The position numbers were made by a program, and so were the translations under genes. Shown piece by piece: positions 1 through 8,798 of a stretch of 64,000 nt of DNA. Under the pieces are notes generated by a model. It searched no databases and had not been told where the DNA came from. It worked only from the letters and a program-made list of their open reading frames with translations. This DNA comes from Variovorax davisae. Its GTDB lineage: Bacteria > Pseudomonadota > Gammaproteobacteria > Burkholderiales > Burkholderiaceae_C. The stretch is from the NCBI RefSeq assembly GCF_030316845.1, contig NZ_JASZYS010000016.1, positions 1 to 64,000 of the forward strand, read 5' to 3'. Within the stretch, counting starts at the first letter, position 1, and every line of letters starts with the position of its first letter.

Positions 1-120
1 CTCGTCGAAGGGGTTCATGCTCATCTTGACGTTGGCAATGTCGACGCCGGTGCCGTCGCTCTTCACGCGCACCTTCACGTTGTAGTCGACGACCCGTTTG
101 ACGGGAACAAGAATCTTCAT
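1..120 (-). CDS. etfB: Electron transfer flavoprotein beta subunit, 5' part only
   Basis: Only the first 40 residues are in the window; the gene runs off the left edge. The N-terminus begins MKILVPVKRVVDYNVKVRV and continues to a KMSMNPFDE segment, which is characteristic of EtfB. This is the small subunit of the heterodimeric flavoprotein that passes electrons from acyl-CoA and other dehydrogenases to ETF-ubiquinone oxidoreductase. The ATG is at 118-120, and a GGAG ribosome site lies a few bases upstream. etfA would be expected just outside the window, which cannot be checked here. Confidence 0.9.
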   Translation of the reverse strand, partial: MKILVPVKRVVDYNVKVRVKSDGTGVDIANVKMSMNPFDE

Positions 121-258
121 TGGTTTGACTCCATTGAATTGCGAAACCGGGGCTTGCAGGCAGCAGGCGATTTTAGGCGCCGGCCTCCGCGAGGACTGTT
201 CATTTCAATCAGGGGCGAGGCCGGGGCCGCAGAAAAAGAACGGTCGTGCTTTTTTGCG

Positions 259-264
259 ATTATA
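259..264 (-). promoter_or_regulatory. Candidate -10 box for etfB
   Basis: On the minus strand this reads TATAAT, a perfect sigma-70 -10 hexamer. It overlaps the TAA stop codon of the MscS gene and lies about 140 bp upstream of the etfB ATG. No good -35 hexamer stands 16-18 bp upstream, so the call rests on the -10 alone. Confidence 0.4.
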
Positions 265-1540
265 GGCGACCCGCATCGGCAAGAGAAGTGCCGGCTGGTA
301 ACGACTCGACGTGCAGCACGCTCTGCGGGTAGGGAATGGCAATGCCTGCGGCGCGCAGACCTTCGAGAATGGCGACGTTGATGGCCGAGCGGACGTTGTC
401 GCGGCCCTTGTCCGGATCGGCGACCCAGAAGTTGAGCGTGAACTCCAACCCATGGGGCGCAAAGGCCAGCAGGAAGGCGACCGGCGCCGGATCGGTCAGC
501 ACGCGCGGCTGCGCCGCCGCCGCCGCGCACAGGATGGCCTGCACCCGCGCCACGTCGCTGTCGTAGCCCACCACGAGGGTGGTCGTGATGTTGAACTTGC
601 GGTCGGCCAGCGACAGGTTCTCGACCCGGCTCGTGATCAGCGATTCGTTCGGCACGATCGACTCGCGGCCATTGCCCGCCCGCACCAGCGTGTAGCGGGT
701 CTTGATGTCGGTGATGCGGCCTTCGAAGCCATCGACGCGGACGTTGTCGCCGATGCGGATCGAGCGCTCGAGCAGGATCACGAAGCCGCTCACGTAGTTG
801 GCCGCCAGCTTCTGCAGGCCGAAGCCCAGGCCGACGCCGAGCGCGCCGCCCAGCACCGACAGCGCGGTCAGGTCCACCCCCACCGCCGACAGCGCGAACA
901 GCAGGCCGATCAGCAGCAGGAAGGCACGGATCGCGTTGGATGCCACCTTGCGCATCGACAGGTCGGCCACCGCCTCGCGCAGGATGCGTTTCTCGATGGT
1001 TTGCGAGATCCACAGGGCGATCACCAGCACCAGGCCGGCCGACAAGGTGCCGTCCATGATGGTTCGCAGGCTGACGCGGGTGCGGCCGAAGGCCAGCGTG
1101 ATCTCGTCGAGTTCCGCCAGCACCGGCTGCAGCAGGCCGACGATCCAGAGCACGGCGCCGATCCAGGCCAGCCACGAGATGGTGCGCTCGACCAGCCGCG
1201 CCAACGCGGAGGCCGGAAACACGGCGCTCAGCACGCGGGCGAAGAAGCGGATCGCGACCAGCGACACGAACACCGACACCGCGATGCGCAGCACCAGCAC
1301 CGGCTGGTAGACCAGGGTGGCGCGCCGCGCCAGGTCGGTGAGGACCAGTGCCAGCAGCGGAAACAGCAGGCCGTCGATGGTGCGCTGGCCGAACCAGATC
1401 GAATCCTTGGGCTGGTCGCGGCCGAACCAGCGGCAGAGGCCCCAAGCCACCAGCACGCAGCCGACCAGAATGGCAACCTCGATCCAGACGCTGCGGGCCT
1501 CGATCTGCGAAAGCTTCTGGGTGAACTCGGTGAAGTTCAT
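260..1540 (-). CDS. MscS-family mechanosensitive ion channel
   Basis: This is a 426-residue membrane protein with an N-terminal array of hydrophobic helices (roughly residues 20-240) followed by the conserved MscS core. The core has a glycine/alanine-rich pore helix (LGVGLGFGLQKLAANYVSG), then the beta domain with RIGDNVRVDGFEGRITDI and VPNESLITSRVENLS. The family forms stretch-gated pores that release solutes during hypo-osmotic shock. The extra N-terminal helices make it longer than E. coli MscS (286 residues). It starts 6 bp after the histone-deacetylase-like gene ends, on the same strand, so the two are probably co-transcribed. The physical trigger and ion preference cannot be read from sequence. 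Confidence 0.88.
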   Translation of the reverse strand: MNFTEFTQKLSQIEARSVWIEVAILVGCVLVAWGLCRWFGRDQPKDSIWFGQRTIDGLLFPLLALVLTDLARRATLVYQPVLVLRIAVSVFVSLVAIRFFARVLSAVFPASALARLVERTISWLAWIGAVLWIVGLLQPVLAELDEITLAFGRTRVSLRTIMDGTLSAGLVLVIALWISQTIEKRILREAVADLSMRKVASNAIRAFLLLIGLLFALSAVGVDLTALSVLGGALGVGLGFGLQKLAANYVSGFVILLERSIRIGDNVRVDGFEGRITDIKTRYTLVRAGNGRESIVPNESLITSRVENLSLADRKFNITTTLVVGYDSDVARVQAILCAAAAAQPRVLTDPAPVAFLLAFAPHGLEFTLNFWVADPDKGRDNVRSAINVAILEGLRAAGIAIPYPQSVLHVESLPAGTSLADAGRL

Positions 1541-1546
1541 CGACGG

Positions 1547-2512
1547 CTAGAGATCGGCGAGCACGCGCACGTGCTCCTCGACGCTGCGCGCCAGGGCGTC
1601 GAGGTTGTAGCCGCCTTCCAGCATCGAGACGATGCGGCCCTTCGAATGGCGCCGCGCGACGTCGACCACGCGGCCGGTGATCCAGCCGAAGTCGTGCTCG
1701 TTGAGTCGCAATTGCCCGAGCTCGTCGTCGCGGTGGGCATCGAAGCCGGCGCTGACGAAGATCATCTGCGGCTTGAACTCCTCCAGCCGCGGCATCCAGC
1801 AGGCCTCGATCAGCTCGCGCACGTCCATGCCCTTGGTGTAGGCTGGCACCGGCAGGTTGAGCATGTTCGACGCCGGGTGCTCGGTGCCGCTGTACGGGTA
1901 GAAGGGATGCTGGAAGATCCCGACCATCAGCACCCGCGGGTCGTTGCTCAGGATGTCCTCGGTGCCGTTGCCGTGGTGGACGTCGAAATCGACCACCGCG
2001 ACCCGCTCGAGCCCATGGGCCTCGATCGCATGGCGCACCGCGACCGCGATGTTGTTGAAGAAGCAGAAGCCCATCGCCTTGTCGCGACAGGCGTGGTGGC
2101 CGGGCGGGCGCACGGCGCAGAAGGCGTTGTCGACCTGGCCGCCGATCACCGCGTCGGTGGCCGCGATGGCGGCGCCGGCGGCGCGCCGGGCGGCCAGCAC
2201 CGTGAAGCGGGTGAGCGTGGTGTCGGGGTCGATCTGCGCGTGGTCCGGCCCCCCGGCCGGCGCGTCCTCGACCAGGCGCTGGCTCAGCGCCTCGAGGTGC
2301 TCCATGTGGGCCACGCTGTGCGCCCGCGTGATCTGGGGCAAGGTGGCCAGCGGCACCTCGATGCGCTCCAGGGCGTCGCCGACCCCGGTGAGCAGCAATC
2401 GGTCTTCGATCGCATCGAGCCGCGCGGGGCATTCGGGATGGCCCGGCCCCATGTCGTGCTTCCAGCAATCGCGGTGTGTGAAATAGCCGGTTTTACCCAT
2501 GGATCGACTCAC
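1547..2512 (-). CDS. Histone deacetylase-like (class II HDAC/APAH family) hydrolase
   Basis: This is a 321-residue arginase/deacetylase-fold zinc hydrolase. Visible motifs are RPPGHHA with the active-site histidines at about 139-140, DFDVHHGNG with zinc ligands at about D177 and H179, the SAGFDAHRDDE motif with the third zinc aspartate, and the C-terminal LEGGYNLDALARS loop. Bacterial members deacetylate acetylpolyamines, protein lysines or small amides, so the substrate here is open. The longest frame starts at a GTG (2510-2512); an ATG at 2498-2500 (MGKTGYF) is the alternative and matches many homologues. It is divergent from moxR across about 50 bp and probably heads an operon with the MscS gene. 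Confidence 0.87.
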   Translation of the reverse strand: MSRSMGKTGYFTHRDCWKHDMGPGHPECPARLDAIEDRLLLTGVGDALERIEVPLATLPQITRAHSVAHMEHLEALSQRLVEDAPAGGPDHAQIDPDTTLTRFTVLAARRAAGAAIAATDAVIGGQVDNAFCAVRPPGHHACRDKAMGFCFFNNIAVAVRHAIEAHGLERVAVVDFDVHHGNGTEDILSNDPRVLMVGIFQHPFYPYSGTEHPASNMLNLPVPAYTKGMDVRELIEACWMPRLEEFKPQMIFVSAGFDAHRDDELGQLRLNEHDFGWITGRVVDVARRHSKGRIVSMLEGGYNLDALARSVEEHVRVLADL

Positions 2513-2563
2513 GCCGTATCCCCACGCGGCATGGGCCCGCCGGGCTTACGGTATTGTTTGCAT

Positions 2564-3496
2564 ATGGATACAAAAATGGACGTCGCCGCGAAGCTCGCCA
2601 GTTTGCTCGGTCAGCTTAACACGGTGATCGTGGGCAAAGAGGCGCAGGTGCGCGACTGCGTGGCCTGCCTGCTGGCGGGTGGCCACCTGCTGATCGAGGA
2701 CGTGCCGGGCGTCGGCAAGACCACCCTGGCGCATGCCCTGTCGCATACCTTCGGGCTGCAGTTCTCGCGCGTCCAGTTCACGGCCGACCTGATGCCGGGC
2801 GACCTCTCCGGGGTTGCCATCTACGACCGCGGGCAGCAGGCCTTCGTGTTCCATCCCGGGCCGGTCTTCGCCCAGGTGCTGCTGGCCGACGAGATCAACC
2901 GTGCCAGCCCCAAGACCCAGAGCGCGCTGCTCGAGGCCATGGAAGAAAAGCAGGTCACGGTCGAGGGCGAGACCCGGCCGCTGCCGACGCCCTTCTTCGT
3001 CATCGCGACGCAGAACCCGCATGACCAGCTGGGCACCTTCGCCCTGCCCGAGTCGCAGCTCGACCGCTTCCTGATGCGGATCTCGCTCGGCTACCCCGAC
3101 CGCGCCGCCGAACGCGAATTGCTCGCGGGCGCCGACCGGCGCGAGATGCTGGCCGGCCTGCCCGCCCTGTTGACCGCCGGGGAACTCACGGCGCTGCAGC
3201 AGCGGGTGCAGCAAATCTACGCCTCCGAGCCGCTGCTGAACTACCTGCAGGACCTGATGGCCGCGACCCGCTCGGGGCGCTGGTTCCTGCAGGGCCTGTC
3301 GCCGCGCGCCGGCATCGCGGTGCTGCGTGCCGCCAAGGCGCAGGCGCTGCTGGCCAACCGCGACTACGTGGCGCCGGACGACGTGCAGGCGGTGCTGCCG
3401 CAGACCATCGCACACCGCCTCACCCCCGTCGGCGACGCCGGCCGCGGCGCGATCGAACAGGTGCGCGCCATGATCGCGGCGGTGCCGCTGCCGTGA
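2564..3496 (+). CDS. MoxR-family AAA+ ATPase
   Basis: This 310-residue protein has a Walker A motif, EDVPGVGKTT (about residues 45-54), a Walker B motif, LLADEIN (about 106-112), and the ATQNPHDQLGTFALPESQLDRF sensor region typical of MoxR. MoxR ATPases act as chaperones or assembly factors, often for metal or cell-envelope proteins, and are typically encoded next to DUF58 and transglutaminase genes, as here. The stop overlaps the GTG of the DUF58 gene by 4 bp (GTGA), which suggests translational coupling. Two ATGs (2564 and 2576) are possible starts. A TATTGT -10-like box just upstream would leave a very short leader. Confidence 0.92.
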   Translation: MDTKMDVAAKLASLLGQLNTVIVGKEAQVRDCVACLLAGGHLLIEDVPGVGKTTLAHALSHTFGLQFSRVQFTADLMPGDLSGVAIYDRGQQAFVFHPGPVFAQVLLADEINRASPKTQSALLEAMEEKQVTVEGETRPLPTPFFVIATQNPHDQLGTFALPESQLDRFLMRISLGYPDRAAERELLAGADRREMLAGLPALLTAGELTALQQRVQQIYASEPLLNYLQDLMAATRSGRWFLQGLSPRAGIAVLRAAKAQALLANRDYVAPDDVQAVLPQTIAHRLTPVGDAGRGAIEQVRAMIAAVPLP

Positions 3497-4560
3497 AGAT
3501 GCCGGGGCCGGTCCGCGCCTGGCTCGCCGAGCGGCATGAGCCGCCGGGCCGCTCCCCAGGCGAATTCCGAAGCGCCGCTGCGCGGAAAGCCTATTTCGCG
3601 CCGCTGCGCAGTCGCATCGACCGCTGGTTCCTGACCCGGCGCCCGCCGTCCGATGCGCTCGAACTGACCCAGCGCAACGTCTACATCGTGCCGACCCGGG
3701 CCGGCTGGATGCTGGCGGCCACCCTGCTGCTGCTGCTGGTCGCATCGATCAACTACCAGCTCAACCTCGGCTACCTGCTGACCTTCCTGCTGGCGGGCAG
3801 CGTCGCGGTCGGCATGCACGTGTGCCACGGCACGCTGCGCGGCCTGGCCTTGCACCTGCTCACGCCCGAGCCGCGCTACGCCGGTGCCGCCGCGGTGTTC
3901 CGCGTGGTGCTGGACAACACGCGCCGGCGCACGCGCTACGGCATCGGCCTGGCGGTGCACCGCAGCGGCCAGTGGGCCTGGTGCGACGTGCCGGCCGAGG
4001 GCAGCGCCACGGTCGAGGTCGCCTTCCGACCCGAGCGACGCGGCCTGCACCCGGTGCCCACGCTGACCGCGGAAACCCGCTTTCCGCTCGGCACCTTCCG
4101 GGTCTGGACCGTGTGGCGGCCAGCCTCGCAGGTGCTGGTGTATCCGGCGCCCGAGGCCCATCCGCCGCCGCTGCCGGCCGGCGAGCCGCTGGCCGGCCAG
4201 GCCGCCTCGACCGCGCTGCGCGCGCATGCAGCGGGCGAATACGACGGCGTGCGCGCCTACCGCCGCGGCGATCCGCTGAAGCTGGTGGTGTGGAAGCGCG
4301 CCGCCCAGGCCCAGGCCCGGGGCTCGGAAGACCTGGTGAGCCGCGACACCCAGCAGGCCCAACGGCAGGAGCTCTGGCTCGACGCCCAGGCCACCGGCCT
4401 GCCCGGCCTCGAAGCACGGGTCTCCCGGCTCTGCGCCTGGGTGCTGATGGCCGACCGGCTGGGCGTGGACTATGGCCTGCGCGTCGCCGGCCGCGTGCTG
4501 CCGCCGTCGCAGGGCGAAGCCCACAAGCGGCAATGCCTGGAGGCGCTGGCCCTATGCTGA
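3493..4560 (+). CDS. DUF58 domain protein, partner of MoxR
   Basis: This 355-residue protein has two adjacent hydrophobic helices at about residues 68-112. A beta-rich segment follows, then the DUF58 hallmark near residues 245-275 (AAGEYDGVRAYRRGDPLKLVVW). DUF58 proteins have a VWA-like fold and are found beside MoxR ATPases; their biochemical role is not established. The GTG start overlaps the moxR stop by 4 bp, and an ATG two codons downstream is an alternative. The stop overlaps the next ATG by 7 bp. The arrangement moxR-DUF58-transglutaminase is a conserved triad thought to act at the cell envelope. Confidence 0.88.
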   Translation: MKMPGPVRAWLAERHEPPGRSPGEFRSAAARKAYFAPLRSRIDRWFLTRRPPSDALELTQRNVYIVPTRAGWMLAATLLLLLVASINYQLNLGYLLTFLLAGSVAVGMHVCHGTLRGLALHLLTPEPRYAGAAAVFRVVLDNTRRRTRYGIGLAVHRSGQWAWCDVPAEGSATVEVAFRPERRGLHPVPTLTAETRFPLGTFRVWTVWRPASQVLVYPAPEAHPPPLPAGEPLAGQAASTALRAHAAGEYDGVRAYRRGDPLKLVVWKRAAQAQARGSEDLVSRDTQQAQRQELWLDAQATGLPGLEARVSRLCAWVLMADRLGVDYGLRVAGRVLPPSQGEAHKRQCLEALALC

Positions 4561-6548
4561 GCACCCGGCTCCAGGCCCTGCCGCGCGAGGCCCGCGACAC
4601 CCTCTTCCTGCTGGCCGTGATCGGCCTGATCCTGCTGCCGCAAGGGCCCAACCTTCCGTGGTGGTGCAGCACGCTGGCCGCCATCGTGCTGCTCTGGCGC
4701 GGCACGCTGGCGGTGCAGGGCCGCCCGCTGCCCGCCCGGGGCTGGCGCATCGCCCTGCTGGCGCTGACCCTGGTCGCGACCTACTCGACCTACCGCACGT
4801 TGCTGGGCCGCGATGCCGGCGTCACGCTGGTGGTGATCCTGCTGGCGCTCAAGACGCTCGAGCTTCGCGCCCGCCGCGACGCCTTCGTGATCTTCTTCCT
4901 GGGCTTCTTCACGATGCTCACGAACTTCTTCTATTCGCAGTCGCTCGCCACCGCCTTCGCGATGCTGCTGGCGCTGCTGGGGCTGCTGACGGCGCTGGTC
5001 AATGCCCACATGCCGGTGGGCAAACCGCCGCTGATGCAGGCCGCGCGCACGGCCGGCGGCATGGCGCTGCTGGGGGCGCCGATCATGCTGGTGCTGTTCA
5101 TGCTGTTTCCGCGCATGGCGCCGCTGTGGGGCACGCCGAACGACGCCATGACCGGGCGCACCGGGCTGTCGAACACGATGCGCGTGGGCAGCGTGGCCGA
5201 ACTGGCGCTCGATGAAGGCATCGCCGCGCGCATCAAGTTCGACGACGGCCGGGTGCCGCCGCGCACGACGCTCTATTTCCGCGGCCCGGTGCTGTCGAGG
5301 TTCGACGGCCGCGAATGGAGCGCCCCGCCGCCCTTCTCGCGCAGCGCCGCGCCGCGCAACCTGCGCGTGCGCGGGGCCCCGGTCGGCTACGAGGTCACGC
5401 TCGAGCCCTCCAACCGGCCCTGGGTGCTCACCCTGGACGCCGCACCCAGACGGCCCGAGCTGGCGGGCTACGAGCTGTTCGCGACCCCGGAACTGCAGTG
5501 GGTCGCGACCCGCCCGATCGGCGACATGGTGCGCTACCGCGCCGAGAGCTACGCCGAGTTCGAGAGCGGCCCGACGCGGCGCAGCGCGGTGCTGCAGGAC
5601 GAGGTGGCGCTGCCGCCGGGCTCGAACCCGCGCACCGTGGCGCTGGCGGCGCAGATGCGCGCCGACCCGGCGCTGGCCGGCGCCTCGACCCCGGCCCTGG
5701 TGCAGAACGTGCTGCAGCGGCTGCGCACCGGCGGCTATGCCTACACGCTGGAGCCGGGCCTGTTCGGCGACGACAGCGCCGACGAGTTCTGGTTCGACCG
5801 CAAGGCCGGCTTCTGCGAGCACATCGCCTCGTCCTTCGTGGTGCTGATGCGCGCCCTGGACATTCCGGCGCGCATCGTCACCGGCTACCAGGGCGGCGAG
5901 ATCAACGGCGTCGACAACTTCTGGGTGGTGCGCAACAGCGACGCCCATGCCTGGGCCGAGGTCTGGCAACAAGGCGCCGGCTGGGTGCGGGTCGACCCGA
6001 CCGGCGCGATCTCGCCCGACCGGGTCGGCCAGTTCCGCCGCCTGGCGCCGCAGCCCGGGCTGATCGCCGGCGCCATCGGCGCCATGAACCCGACCCTGTC
6101 GCAGAACCTGCGCGCCGCGTGGGAGGCGGTCAACAACGGCTGGAACCAGTGGGTGCTGAACTACACCCAGAGCCGCCAGCTGGACCTGCTCAAGACGCTC
6201 GGCTTCGCGGCGCCCAGCCTGCAGGACCTGGCGCTGGTGCTGCTCGCGCTGCTGGTGGTCGCCAGCCTCGCGGGCGCCGGCTGGACGCTCTGGGAGCGCA
6301 GCCAGCACGACCCCTGGCTGCGGCTGCTGGGCCGGGCTCGCCAACGGCTGCGGCGGGCCGGCGTCGAGGCGCCCGACAGCGCCTCGCCGCGCCAGCTGGC
6401 GGCCCGGCTGTCGGAGCGCTTCGGCAGCGGCGCGGAGCCGGTGCGCCAATGGCTGCTGCGCCTGGAGGCGCAACGCTATGCCAAGGCGCCGGGCGATGCC
6501 CTGTCGGCCCTGCGCAGCGAATTCCGGCGGCTCGCATGGCCGCGCTGA
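4554..6548 (+). CDS. Membrane-anchored transglutaminase-like protein (TgpA/DUF3488 type)
   Basis: This 664-residue protein has six or so N-terminal membrane helices (about residues 15-190), a periplasmic DUF3488 region and a transglutaminase core. One more membrane helix follows near residues 560-580, with a short cytoplasmic tail. The papain-like triad is complete: C421 in KAGFCEHIASSF, H465 in SDAHAWAEVW and D481 in VRVDPTGA. The relative TgpA of Pseudomonas aeruginosa is essential there and has transglutaminase activity. The cross-linked or hydrolysed substrate in this organism is unknown. The ATG overlaps the DUF58 stop. Confidence 0.9.
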   Translation: MLSTRLQALPREARDTLFLLAVIGLILLPQGPNLPWWCSTLAAIVLLWRGTLAVQGRPLPARGWRIALLALTLVATYSTYRTLLGRDAGVTLVVILLALKTLELRARRDAFVIFFLGFFTMLTNFFYSQSLATAFAMLLALLGLLTALVNAHMPVGKPPLMQAARTAGGMALLGAPIMLVLFMLFPRMAPLWGTPNDAMTGRTGLSNTMRVGSVAELALDEGIAARIKFDDGRVPPRTTLYFRGPVLSRFDGREWSAPPPFSRSAAPRNLRVRGAPVGYEVTLEPSNRPWVLTLDAAPRRPELAGYELFATPELQWVATRPIGDMVRYRAESYAEFESGPTRRSAVLQDEVALPPGSNPRTVALAAQMRADPALAGASTPALVQNVLQRLRTGGYAYTLEPGLFGDDSADEFWFDRKAGFCEHIASSFVVLMRALDIPARIVTGYQGGEINGVDNFWVVRNSDAHAWAEVWQQGAGWVRVDPTGAISPDRVGQFRRLAPQPGLIAGAIGAMNPTLSQNLRAAWEAVNNGWNQWVLNYTQSRQLDLLKTLGFAAPSLQDLALVLLALLVVASLAGAGWTLWERSQHDPWLRLLGRARQRLRRAGVEAPDSASPRQLAARLSERFGSGAEPVRQWLLRLEAQRYAKAPGDALSALRSEFRRLAWPR

Positions 6549-6601
6549 AACCGCATGTGACGTTCGGTGGCGGCGGACGCCGCAACGGCACAATCGACGC
6601 G

Positions 6602-7678
6602 ATGCGAAGCCTTCTTTCCCACGCCCTGCCGGCCCTGCTGCTGGCGGCCACCTTTCTCGCGCCGGTGCCGGCCGCGGCCCAGGCCGCGAAGGACAAGCGC
6701 GGCACGGCCGTGCGCGGCGGCGTCCCCTATGCCACCCGCGCCGACGCGATGGCGTTCGCCGACGAGGTGGCGCCGCGGCGCGGCCTCGATCCGGCCTGGG
6801 TGCGCGCGACCATCGGCAACGCACGGCAGCTCCCCAACGTGCCGCGGCTGATGCTGCCGGCACCGAGCGGCACGCCGAAGAACTGGCAGGTCTACCGCAG
6901 CCGCTTCATCGACCCGGTGCGGATCGCGGCCGGCGTGCGCTTCTGGCGCGACAACGCCGCCACGCTGTCGCGTGCCGAGGCGGCCTACGGCGTGCCGCCC
7001 GAGATCATCGTCGGCATCGTCGGCGTCGAGACCATCTACGGCCGCAACATGGGCAGCTTCCGCGTGATCGACGCGCTGGCCACGCTGGCCTTCGACTTTC
7101 CCGAGGCCCACCCGCGCGCGGCCGAACGGCAGGCCTTCTTCCGCGGCGAGCTCGAGAGTTTTCTCAGCACCGAGAGCCGCACCGCCGAAAACCCGCTGGT
7201 GCCGCTGGGCAGCTATGCGGGCGCCATGGGCATGCCGCAGTTCATGCCGAGCAGCATCGCGAAGTACGCGGTGGATTTCGATGGCGACGGCCGAATCGAC
7301 CTGGTCCACAACCCCGCCGACGTGATCGGCTCGGTGGCGAGCTATTTCAAGGGCTTCGGCTGGCAGCCGGGCGTGGCGCCGGTCTTTCCCGTGGGCTTCG
7401 ACGCCGCGCGGCTGCAGAAGCAGGTGCTGCTGGCGCCGGACATCGTGCCGACCTTCAGCGTCGATGCCTTCGTCGCCGGCGGTGCGCTGCTCCAGGGCGA
7501 GGCGCTGCGCCACCCCGGCCTGCTGGCGTTGATCGAACTGCAGAACGGCTACGAGCCGCCCAGCTATGTCGCGGGCACCAAGAACTTCTACGTGATCACG
7601 CGCTACAACTGGAGCAGCTACTACGCGATGTCGGTGATCGACCTGGGCCGCGAAGTGCGAACCGCGATGGAGCAGTAG
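6602..7678 (+). CDS. mltB: Lytic murein transglycosylase B, MltB type
   Basis: This 358-residue protein has a signal peptide (hydrophobic core about residues 7-22, cleavage probably after PVPAAAQA). There is no lipobox cysteine, so it is probably a soluble periplasmic form rather than a lipoprotein. The catalytic glutamate is E143 in VGVETIYGRNMGS. The GAMGMPQFMPSSIAKYAVDFDGDGRIDL segment is the MltB-family signature. MltB enzymes cleave the MurNAc-GlcNAc bond of peptidoglycan and form 1,6-anhydro ends. The gene begins 53 bp after the transglutaminase, on the same strand, in keeping with a cell-wall theme for this cluster. Confidence 0.9.
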   Translation: MRSLLSHALPALLLAATFLAPVPAAAQAAKDKRGTAVRGGVPYATRADAMAFADEVAPRRGLDPAWVRATIGNARQLPNVPRLMLPAPSGTPKNWQVYRSRFIDPVRIAAGVRFWRDNAATLSRAEAAYGVPPEIIVGIVGVETIYGRNMGSFRVIDALATLAFDFPEAHPRAAERQAFFRGELESFLSTESRTAENPLVPLGSYAGAMGMPQFMPSSIAKYAVDFDGDGRIDLVHNPADVIGSVASYFKGFGWQPGVAPVFPVGFDAARLQKQVLLAPDIVPTFSVDAFVAGGALLQGEALRHPGLLALIELQNGYEPPSYVAGTKNFYVITRYNWSSYYAMSVIDLGREVRTAMEQ

Positions 7679-7680
7679 CC

Positions 7681-8298
7681 GTGGACGAGGCCGCGCTGCG
7701 CGCGTCGTGGACCGAAGCCTGGCGCGCGCTCGGTGCCTCCCCCGACGATGGCTTGCTGGCCGAGCTGCTGGCGCGCTACGGCGAAGCACAGCGCGCCTAT
7801 CACACGCTGCAGCATCTCGGTGAGTGCCTCGCCCACCTGGCGCGCGAGCGCGACGGCGCCGAACGTCCGGCCGAAGTCGCGCTGGCGCTCTGGTTCCACG
7901 ACGCGATCTACGACGTGCAGCGGCACGACAACGAGGCGCGCAGCGCCGACTGGGCGCGGCAGGCCGCCCTGCGCGCGGACCTGAGGGCCGAGGTCGCCGA
8001 GCGCCTGCATGCGCTCGTGATGGCCACCTGCCACGACGCGCAGCCGGTCGACGCCGATGCCCGCCTGCTGGTCGACATCGACCTGGCGATCCTCGGCGCG
8101 GCGCCCGCCCGCTTCGCCGAGTACGAGCGCCAGATCCGGATCGAGTACGCACACGTGCCGCCGGCGGTCTTCGAGCCTCGGCGGCGCCAGATCCTGGGCG
8201 GCTTCCTGGCCCGCGATCCGCTCTACCTCACGGCGCCGATGCGAACCCGGCTGGAAGCAGCCGCCCGGGCCAACCTGGGCCGGGCGGTCGCCGGCTAG
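7681..8298 (+). CDS. HD-superfamily-like metal-dependent phosphohydrolase (COG4339 type)
   Basis: This 205-residue protein begins with a GTG two bases after the mltB stop. It contains YHTLQHLGECLAHL, then LALWFHDAIYDVQRHDNEARSA and a later VDIDLAILGA, the spaced histidine/aspartate pattern of a family annotated as predicted metal-dependent HD phosphohydrolases. The substrate is not known. It overlaps the convergent flavodoxin-like gene by 4 bp at the 3' ends. The placement suggests co-transcription with mltB, but a functional link is not evident. Confidence 0.75.
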   Translation: MDEAALRASWTEAWRALGASPDDGLLAELLARYGEAQRAYHTLQHLGECLAHLARERDGAERPAEVALALWFHDAIYDVQRHDNEARSADWARQAALRADLRAEVAERLHALVMATCHDAQPVDADARLLVDIDLAILGAAPARFAEYERQIRIEYAHVPPAVFEPRRRQILGGFLARDPLYLTAPMRTRLEAAARANLGRAVAG

Positions 8299-8792
8299 TA
8301 CACGCCCAGGGCCAGGCCGGCGGCCAGCGCCGCGCCGAGCTCGCGGCATTGCGCCAGATCGGCGACACCGATCTGCTTCGGCCGCGCGATCGCCTCGGGG
8401 GTCTGCGCATGGGTGCAGACGATCAGCGTCGGCGCGACCCGTCGCAGCCGCCAGCCGGTGGCGATGCGCTCCAGCTGGCGCGCCGCGTTCTGCCCGTCGC
8501 TGCCCGCACACACCAGCGCGGCGTAGGGCCGGCCGTTCAGGCGGTCGAGCGCCGGGTAGTAGCAGCGATCGAAGAAATCCTTCATCAGCCCGGCCATCGC
8601 GGCCAGGTTCTCGGGGGTCGCGAACACGTAGCCGTGGGCCGCCAGCACGTCGTCCGGCTGGGCCTGCGGCGCGGGCAGCAGGCGCACCTGCACGCCGGCT
8701 TCGTCGCCCGCGCCCTCGGCGGCGGCCTGCGCCATCTGGGCGGTGCCGCCGGTCATCGAGTGGTAGACGATGAGCAGGGTCTTGGGGTTCAT
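8295..8792 (-). CDS. Flavodoxin-like / NADPH-dependent FMN reductase family protein
   Basis: This 165-residue single-domain protein has an N-terminal beta strand and phosphate loop, LLIVYHSMTGGTAQMAQAAAEG, the FMN-binding pattern of flavodoxin-fold proteins. A second loop, GYVFATPENLAAMAGLMKDFFDR, follows and is typical of NAD(P)H-dependent FMN or quinone reductases. It is probably a cytosolic oxidoreductase that carries FMN. The electron partner is unknown. It lies 6 bp downstream of the beta-lactamase-like gene on the same strand. Confidence 0.8.
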   Translation of the reverse strand: MNPKTLLIVYHSMTGGTAQMAQAAAEGAGDEAGVQVRLLPAPQAQPDDVLAAHGYVFATPENLAAMAGLMKDFFDRCYYPALDRLNGRPYAALVCAGSDGQNAARQLERIATGWRLRRVAPTLIVCTHAQTPEAIARPKQIGVADLAQCRELGAALAAGLALGVY

Positions 8793-8798
8793 GGCGAA

